From contig NC_009398.2 of NCBI RefSeq assembly GCF_000002875.2, forward strand, positions 67,001 to 131,000: DNA of 64,000 nucleotides, written 5' to 3'. This DNA comes from Leishmania infantum JPCM5. Its lineage: Eukaryota > Euglenozoa > Kinetoplastea > Trypanosomatida > Trypanosomatidae. Below are positions 49,901-57,300 of the stretch, piece after piece. How positions within the stretch are numbered: the first letter of the stretch is position 1; each line of letters begins with the position of its first letter. The position numbers and the translations under genes were made by a program. A model generated the notes under the pieces. It was not told the origin of the DNA. It saw nothing but the letters and a program-made list of their open reading frames with translations, and did not search any database.

Positions 49901-50036
49901 TCATCCGGCAAGCACGACGCTGCAGCAGCTGATGCAGGCGGTGGCAGAGCTAGAGGGTCGACCGCTACAGGATAGCCCGTTCGATCAGCTTGAAGAGATC
50001 AAGAGACTGGAGAAGCGACTCAGCGCCATGGACTGA
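46911..50036 (+). CDS. Bromodomain plus CW-type zinc finger protein, candidate histone-mark reader
   Basis: The protein has 1041 residues. A bromodomain-like region spans about 478-630. Helix 'LSLLHVLDVLWNTLPTSIPF' leads into 'PFRMPVSEMEAPGYYRSTRD' and 'PVSLCQLYEEAF' (the PF..PV...PGYY..I..P..L block), and later 'LTTLKANCVDYNGGGSELS', where N600 of N-C-x2-Y-N is the expected acetyl-lysine-binding Asn. An insert of about 50-60 residues separates the halves. A CW zinc finger spans about 740-775: W742-x-Q-C745-x2-C748-x2-W751, then W765-x-C767 and C774. CW domains bind methylated H3K4 through the tryptophans. Another helical block (about 275-410, 'FDWWMYLCYYDTHALF' to 'RVVRDLALLEYASAVWYESL') has no assigned family. 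Residues 1-270 and 780-1000 are disordered, with basic clusters suited to a nuclear protein and a Ser/Asp tract near 905-945. The end is a short coiled coil (FDQLEEIKRLEKRLSAMD). The first ATG after the acceptor was used. Confidence 0.85.
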   Translation: MECPLSRVPFASIVVEEEDGDDVGVAETPQVEAGRTGDVLTCEVDAVQQQPQQHRVHFAALRASKAGVVHAVQDAAPAWHERAASPVSNSSRTGSSGQVTHGLRLALSGATAVAAASSSTHSSYSESKGTVSFSRTLHLRSTAGPPQATTKTPAQPSPQRVPPDTSSSRRRTLKDGAEAEETVTRTASSSKTTAAAKNRSAARESRRGGGHTDESASRRIHARPVRQSAASAAVTAPRSAASVPPSPPLVSASPEERAAETHRLAVQAARPSSLSVCFDWWMYLCYYDTHALFTSQTTAFEVPLRPVAAASASVFYAELTRCFAAWRRQHWDSLVVLRDVEPVDAGARRRSGATATRVVRDLALLEYASAVWYESLRVQRLMVQLLLSGSDGSWSFDVGCFDALLTALGAPPSVESPLCPAPPGPATVMPPYHVARPGPPSGMAGTAANSPTTLVTVTRKDAAAGPLPTDGLSIRVPTATRMLSLLHVLDVLWNTLPTSIPFRMPVSEMEAPGYYRSTRDPVSLCQLYEEAFCGMTAPTHRACVRQRALITRRLLEVQAYPPSRIGSGNAVGEEVQSCFFSPTHLRERLTTLKANCVDYNGGGSELSRQASALLSAGVKALRDSQAEEDSRTAYQVREEAHVREAPPAASDERAAPKPGTAGARFLEDLPSLFPPSEAAAVVPPNLRQPSPIGEHTADVNSASGHGESSRHRRVLHLRSANPNDVASSISPSTPNRDLKDFWVQCDDCNAWHKLATRLDPVPDTWTCGFLGLSCSSRKKKHKAGKRTLKKATTEGKKRTKASAQRHRGARDGPKIDGTDAAPNAVTAAPHNLGGQGDDSGGGSGEDDDVPLVDTFPVAVGAAMVAATAKPLKRRRSTPRKSRTILQEPKKARVLLPTPSSSSSSSSSSSSSGSSSDNDSSSSSKSNSSDSEPDSDSGLSDGGKGKAASAQPISRAPRQAKSFTVATHKLPRSADVTSAIGKCSPTAAAAKATGTGASHPASTTLQQLMQAVAELEGRPLQDSPFDQLEEIKRLEKRLSAMD

Positions 50037-51382
50037 GTGCACGCACTTCCATTTCTGCGCATGTGTGCACGCGTTGCTAGCCGCCCTCCCTCATCCCTCG
50101 TCCTTCTTCCCTATCGTTTGCCTCGGCGCACGGCTGACGCGTTGCACGCTGGCGTCGTCCCCTTAAGCAATGGCCAATACGCGGGCGTCAAACTACAAGA
50201 GGGAAGTAATGAAGGCAGCAGCGACAGCGGTGATCGCAATGCGGCGCTACTCGCGCTACCGCAGCCGCCGCCTCTTCACTCGTCTAGCATCGGAGGGCAT
50301 GATGCGCGTCGTCCAGCGCAGATCGGTCTCCCACCACACCATAAGCCAAACCTCGAAAGGCAGGGAAAGTAAGCGTACGGGTATCCATGGTGCCCGCCCC
50401 CACCCATCCCATGCGATGCCGTGTGTAGAGCGTGAGGGAGGTCTCACCTCTTCTCAAGGTCACTCGGTGCGCGGCACCTCTCTCTCTGATTCCCCGTCCG
50501 CTCACCTCCGTGGGCACCGCATCCTCCAGCCAGCAAGCCTGCCTCCCCCCCCCCGCTCACCCCTCCATCCCTGATCCTTCTCTTCGCTCTCTCGTCCCTC
50601 TTCTTCAGCTTCTATTTGAGGGGTGAGCCCGCTGTACTGCTTCGTTGCCATTCCTTGATCAGCAGCAGCAGGACGATACCATCCATACCCCTCCCCCACA
50701 CACGCGAACACACACACGCTTCACTGCGTTGCGAGTAAATGTGCGCTCTGCTTGATCTCTACCCTCTCGTTGCCAGAACCTGTCGTTAGCCTTTATTCGT
50801 GTCATCTATATTTATTTATTGGCGAGAAGGCACCCGCTGAACGCCATTGTGTGCGCCTGCCTTAGATACCCCCGCACACACGCGCGCCGACACTAGATAT
50901 TGCTCACCTACAACGATATACACATCTACACACACACACATATATAGAGATAGGCTCACTCGCTCTCACGCAAATAGCAGCCAACGTGCATCTTTGGGTG
51001 GATGGAGGAGAGGAGGGGGAGCGTGCGTGCGTAGTGATCAGCAGCAGAGAACGGCTCGCTTGCACAGCTGCTTGCTCGTTGTTGCCACTCTTTTCTTTTT
51101 CTCTTCTTCTTGGTGAATGCGAGTGGAACGGTCGGGCCTGCGCGCGCACGGGACCGGACGCTCTCTGGCTCATCCAGACGGTTCTCGTGTTCCTGAGAAA
51201 ACAACTGTACCTTCAAGAGCTTCGCTGGATGCCGACCTCCGGGTCACCATCATCACCACGATCGCCAGAAGCTCCGAAGGCGACACGCGCTCATCGACTC
51301 TGTGGCTGCGGCGCATCCGTGTACAACCAACCACTCACAGCACAAAATAAACAACCACCATACCTAGAGCAGCATCTCAACC
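50037..51382. other. Spacer bromodomain/CW gene - giant repeat protein gene
   Basis: Contains overlapping short open frames at 50037-50574 without recognisable features, CA and TA microsatellites (50924-50946), an acceptor tract at 51083-51123 and an upstream ATG at 51229 whose short frame overlaps the next start codon. No gene is called here. Confidence 0.5.
51083..51123 (+). promoter_or_regulatory. Candidate trans-splice acceptor for the giant repeat protein
   Basis: The tract CCACTCTTTTCTTTTTCTCT and TCTTCTTGG is followed by AG at 51122-51123. An ATG at 51117 precedes the AG, but the ATG at 51229 would remain in the mature leader. Confidence 0.5.
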
Positions 51383-51390
51383 ATGCATAA
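51229..51390 (+). other. Upstream open reading frame overlapping the next start codon
   Basis: ATG at 51229 opens a 53-codon frame that ends at TAA 51388-51390. The main ATG at 51383-51385 lies inside its last codons, in another frame. If the mRNA begins at the acceptor near 51123, ribosomes would meet this frame first. Its peptide has no recognisable feature. Confidence 0.5.
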
Positions 51391-54300
51391 TGGGCACCAT
51401 CGCAAAATCGATGGGCATCTCGACAGTATTGAAGACTATCTGCGTCGCATGGCGCGGCCACCACGGACACGATACGACCCACCTTCACTGCATCAGGTAC
51501 CCCGCACCGCTTTCTTCCTCGTGAGTAGCAGCCATGAGGGCGGCCCTTCTTATCAGTCCGCCAACGAGCAGGCAGGGCTGCAGGCCAGCACGGCCTACAA
51601 TATGCCGCCCTCTTGTGCCGGGCTGCTGTCAACTCCAGCGAGCACTTTGGCGGCTCCCCGAGCGATGCGAGACTCCACTGCAGTGAGAACAGCCGCAGCA
51701 CACCATGCGGATCCCGCCTCAGCGCTGTTCACGGGCATTCGACCGCCGACCTCGTCGCTTACAAGGCTTCCACGTGCGCTGGCGGAGGCTGCACCCCCTC
51801 ACACTGCTGCTCTTCTCTCTTCAAGAGCTAAATTTCCGTCCTTTTCGCAGCAAGAGACCACACACATGCACCGCCGTGGCTGCAGCAACGATAGCAGCAG
51901 CAGCACCAGTGCCAGCGAGACGGCACACGAGAAAGGTACGACGCCAGTGTCCAACTCCACCGCTGCGTCAAGCCTCCTCATACCAGCAGTGCGGCCGCCG
52001 CCGCTAGCGTCCCTTGAAGGCGCTGCTGCAGCCCGTGAACAGGCAGCCGTGGTGCCCGCACGGCGTCGGAGCTATGGCCCGCGCAGCCCCTCGCCTTTTG
52101 CGTCCTCCCAGGACAAGAGCCGAGGTCGCAGCATGAGGGCCATCTTGGAGGGGCTCGAGGAGCACCTACGAGCTTCACCTCTGCTATCGCGATCGCCACA
52201 ACAAATGGATTCCGACCGTCACCCCGGCAGCAGCCGGCACCCTCACGAGCGCAGCAGTGTTCACCCAACGTCGCTGCCGCAGTGGGGGATCACCGAGCTG
52301 CCTCACTACAGAGAGGATGATTCGGCAGCCCGCGAAAGAGCTGTGCATATCATGGGGGATCTCGCCACGGCGACATCACCCATGGCAGATGATCATCTCT
52401 CGTCGCTGCTCTCTTCGCTGGGTGGCAGCCCAAATTCCTGTGAAACACCGTTTCGCCGTCGCCTCCGTCACCTCGACCATCTTCTCGGCGACGGTGCAGC
52501 GCACCGTGATGCCACCTCCACACCGCGGTCTTGCTACCGTCACGATGACATCTCTGCCTTGGCAGGCACATACGGTAGCAGCGAGCCCCGAGCCACTCGA
52601 TGCCGTGACCCGCCCGCTGCGGAAGAATCTTTAACGAAGAGAAGGCTGCTGCCGGCGGAAAGCCGCACTGCGACAGGCACATTGGCGGTGCCGCCGATAG
52701 CACAGCCAACGAGCATGCCTTCAGTGTTCTACGCAAACGTGCCCGACGAGAAACCTCACCTCCGCCGAGCGTACACCGCGCGTCTCGAGACAGCCTCCGG
52801 CGCAGATGTTGCGACACCGCTGCGTCTCGAGGCAGCCTCCGGCGCCGACGTGCCGACTCCCTCGCGTCTCGAGGCAGCCTCCGGCGCCGACGTGCCGACT
52901 CCCTCGCGTCTCGAGGCAGCCTCCGGCGCAGATGTCGCGACACCGCTGCGTCTCGAGACAGCCTCCGGCGCCGACGTGCCGACTCCCTCGCGTCTCGAGG
53001 CAGTCTCCGGCGTAGATGTCGCGACACCGCTGCGTCTCGAGACAGCCTCCGGCGCCGACGTGCCGACTCCCTCGCGTCTCGAGGCAGCCTCCGGCGCAGA
53101 TGTCGCGACACCGCTGCGTCTCGAGACAGCCTCCGGCGCAGATGTTGCGACACCGCTGCGTCTCGAGGCAGCCTCCGGCGCCGACGTGCCGACTCCCTCG
53201 CGTCTCGAGGCAGCCTCCGGCGCCGACGTGCCGACTCCCTCGCGTCTCGAGGCAGCCTCCGGCGCAGATGTCGCGACACCGCTGCGTCTCGAGACAGCCT
53301 CCGGCGCCGACGTGCCGACTCCCTCGCGTCTCGAGGCAGTCTCCGGCGTAGATGTCGCGACACCGCTGCGTCTCGAGACAGCCTCCGGCGCCGACGTGCC
53401 GACTCCCTCGCGTCTCGAGGCAGCCTCCGGCGTAGATGTCGCGACACCGCTGCGTCTCGAGACAGCCTCCGGCGCCGACGTGCCGACTCCCTCGCGTCTC
53501 GAGGCAGCCTCCGGCGTAGATGTCGCGACACCGCTGCGTCTCGAGACAGCCTCCGGCGCCGACGTGCCGACTCCCTCGCGTCTCGAGGCAGCCTCCGGCG
53601 TAGATGTTGCGACACCGCTGCGTCTCGAGGCAGCCTCCGGCGCCGACGTGCCGACTCCCTCGCGTCTCGAGACAGCCTCCGGCGCCGACGTCTCCACACC
53701 AGCCCGCGGGGGTGCCGAGGACAACGCGGCTGCTGGGAATCTCGGTTTGCAAGATAAAGTGTCCGTGGATGCTTCGAGGCTGAGCAGAAGTTTAGGTGTG
53801 AGTGACGGGAGCGAAGGGCTTCCGGGTGCTGAGCGGCATCGCGGTGTTGACGAAGCGAATGAAGCGGTGGGCCTAGACGCTGAAGGAGACGTGCTGGCCA
53901 CACTGAACACCTTCCGTTCGGCGGATGTGCACGACAGCCCCATCCCTTCATCTCTGCAACAGCAGGAGCAGTTGTCGGTGGGATCGGTCAGCACGGAGTT
54001 GACCGCATTGACTGTCATCAGCATCGAGGGAGGCCTTTGTGGGCCCAGTCGCAGTGGCAGAGGCGACGTGAGCAACGAAGAGGACGTGAGCGGCGGCCGG
54101 TGTCTGGCGACGCGTCTCTGGGCACGGCGGCAAGGTGCGCGGGCTGCGCAGCAGCTGCTTGCCCTGCGGAAGCGCGAGCGTCAGCACCGGCAGAGCGTGG
54201 TAAAGCGGGAAGTCGAGGGACGTTACGCGATTCGGCTCCGCGAGGCCAGCGATGCGGCTGATGTTGGTTTGGAGTGGCTGCGAGGCGCGGACGAAGACAC

Positions 54301-57300
54301 TGTGACAGCCACGAGCTTCACGCTCTCCAGCTCTCCATCTCGGCTCGTCAGGCAGCTGCCGCATCGCGTGAAGGACGGCAGTCGCAGCGAAACGGTCGGA
54401 AGTCGAAGGATCGATCGCTTAGCGGATGATGGCGCCACAGCCGAGGTAAGTCGGTATGAAAGCCGCAGCAGCGGAAGCGGTCGCACACTGTCAAGCTCGA
54501 AGAGCAGTATGTCTGTCATCGACGATGCAGAGCAGCAGCGTGCTTTCAAGAGGGCATGTCCCGTCGGTCGCGAGGCTCAAGCACTGGTGCCATCTTTTGA
54601 AGTGGCAACGGGAGCTGCCGCTGAGGACGCCGCAATGGCGGAGAGGCACGACTCTCCGGCTGCATCGCTCACCGGGGCACCAGGGACGGCTGTGTGCGAA
54701 GTTGGCCAACCGGGAGGGACCCCTGCGCCGGAAGGCGCGATCGCTCGCGCAGGTGACGAGCGCACACAGCAGCAGGAGTCTGACTACGCGGCCACAACCG
54801 ACTTGGCCGTAAAGCCCACGGCTGCAGCAAAGGAAGACGTGTCGCCGCCTTCTCCCCATAAACTGCTCTCCTCTCACTTGAAGGGTGCGCTCAGCTGTAG
54901 CGTCGAGGCTGCCGCGGATACGCCAGTCGACGAGACGGTGCACGCGGCAGCAGCCGCACCTCAGGGAGATGACGGGGTGTCTAACGCCCACGTCGCCGAC
55001 GCACCAATGCCGCGCCCGCCACCGTCACCGCTGGAGGGACATTCCTCACCTCCCTCCGACCTGTGGACTCTCGACAAGGGGGAGAGCGAGGGCGACGGTG
55101 GCGAAGAGGAGACGGAGGCAATGATGACGTCGGAGGGCCATAAAAGAAGCAGTGGTAACGATGAGTATGAAGGCAGCAAGCACGCGAGTGGCGGCAGCAG
55201 CTCCGCTGGACGCTCCATCCCGTCAGGAGCAGGTCCGCTTCCTGCAAGAGCGGCTGCCACCGCGGCGGACAACGACGCCCAGCCCCCATCGCCCTCCAGC
55301 GGCGATAAGAGGATCAGCAGTAGCATCAGCAGCGCGAGCTCCTCCAGTTCTGTGTTCATTGTACAGCGCATTGGGGCTCAGCCGCATCTGTCTCCCTCTG
55401 CAAGCGCAGATGCCAGCAGCACCGGCACGGAGGGGGCAACAGTTGACGTGGGACACACTGATGCCTCTTCGGCGACGGCCTTCAAGTGGGTGCGCGCCTC
55501 CTCAGCGGCGGCCGCAGACGACGTTGCCGAATACCCTCCAGTAGCAGGGGCGGGGATGGAGCACGCACAAGCGAGAACCGACGCGGGTGTGCAGGCCAAT
55601 CTTGAGGAGAGGGGAGGAAGTGATGGCGGCGCCGGAAGCAGCCGTAACGCTGCGGGCAATGAAGACGACCGCGGCAGTGGCCGTTCGCACTCTGCCGGCG
55701 CTGCGGTGTTTGTGGACGTGCAATTTTTGTGCGAAAAAGATTCCGCCGTGGATGAACGCGCTAAGAAGGACGGCGATGTGCTGCGTCCGTCACACCTGGC
55801 ACCGCAGCCGGCGGAGCCGTCGCTTCCGCCTTATGCGACTGCTCGCACGAGTACAGATGTGCCAGTGCCGGCGCGTGGGGCTGCAACAGCGATGACCACA
55901 AGCCCCAGCGTTACCACCACCACGACGCCGTTGAGCAATGACCATGGCGCACAGCACAGCACCGCAGTTCGCTCTCCTGCGCCGGAATCCATCACGGCAC
56001 ATCGTCACACTGATGAGGAGCAGCCACGATCGCGTCGGAACGCGCGCACCACATCCTCGTCGGGTGCCTCATCAGGGTCCTTCTTTTACTCGCTGCCTCG
56101 CCAAGGCACTGCCCGTGCTATGAGCAGCGACGAGAGACGAGAGCAGCTGCTGCTGCACCAGGCCAACACCACTGGTGAGATAACCTCACCTGTTCACCGG
56201 CGAACCGAGGCGGCGCCAGCACCACACGCGTGGCACCAGCGCCCATGGGAGCAGCCTCGCACCGATGAGGATACAGGGTCCACGGCAGCTGACGTATCCT
56301 TTCTGAGAGAGGCGTGGCACGGTGGCTGCTCGTCTGACGTAGGTGGCGGAATTCGCCCTGATGACCACAGCCAGAGGGCCTCAACGAGGGGCTCCATGCG
56401 CGGTTGCTCTAGCGGCAGCAGGGACTCGGCTGAGGATGCGGCACGCCACTCCGCGGCGGTGCCAGCGGCCCCGAAGCAGCCCGCAATCTCGTGGACAATC
56501 CCGCTAGACTGGGCAGACAGCCTGGATGAGATGGATTCCCGATACCCCTCAGCAGCGCATGCAACCCCTGACGTCTCCATCGTCTCTTCCGTCCCATCCT
56601 CCGCGGCGACGCACAGCGACAGGTGTGCCTCAGCGAGAGCATCGCATCGCTACCAGAAGACCCGCGGCAGGGCTCCGCGCCGCCGCCTGCCTCCCCACCT
56701 ACGTCCTGGTCGTCCGTGGGCTCACCTTCTGACTCGTGGTCTCCGGGCAGTCTTCTTTTCGGCCAGCAGCAGCAGCACCGGCAGCAACGATGGCAGAGGA
56801 GAGGCTTGTGCGCATGCAGCAAAGCATGCAACGGGGCCTGGCGAGGCAGCTTGCGCGGATGCTGGGGCCCAGGCCACCTCCTTCACGGCCGTGCTGTCCG
56901 CTGTGCCACGAAGGTCTGGGCCTTGGTATGCTACACCGGCGCAAGGCACCAAGAAGGAGCACCATGCTGCGCCTGTGGTCCTCGCTAAGGCCGCACCGCG
57001 GCAGCCTCGTCGCTCAGTCTGCAAGGTTTCAGCAGCACACAATGCAGAAAAGGCGCGTGGATTTGAAGAATGGACAAGGCCTGGAGCCGGCACTCAGAGC
57101 ATAGATGTGCTGCGGGAGTCGGCATCATCGTACGCGACAGTGAATAGGTCGAAGGTGCCGACTACCACCACGTATGCCACGCCAGGGAGGCGCTGGCCTG
57201 CAGGCTTCGGTGTATCACCATCGCCAGTGCGCACTCGTACGCTGCCACCCCCGCCCTGCAGCGCTGCTTCTGCTGCCACTGCGACTGGCTTGCAGACCCG

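Noticed and set aside
50037..50574. Two overlapping open frames after the bromodomain/CW gene, one basic (starting at 50170)
   Set aside because: No motif, no acceptor tract directly upstream, and a second frame open over the same stretch. Possibly a real small protein but not supportable from sequence alone.
52350..54075. Long antisense frames of 343, 439 and 533 codons over the repeat array
   Set aside because: The 42-bp unit has no stop in several frames, so each tandem copy extends them automatically. The sense frame continues for 2911 codons on both sides of the array, and all other genes are on the + strand.
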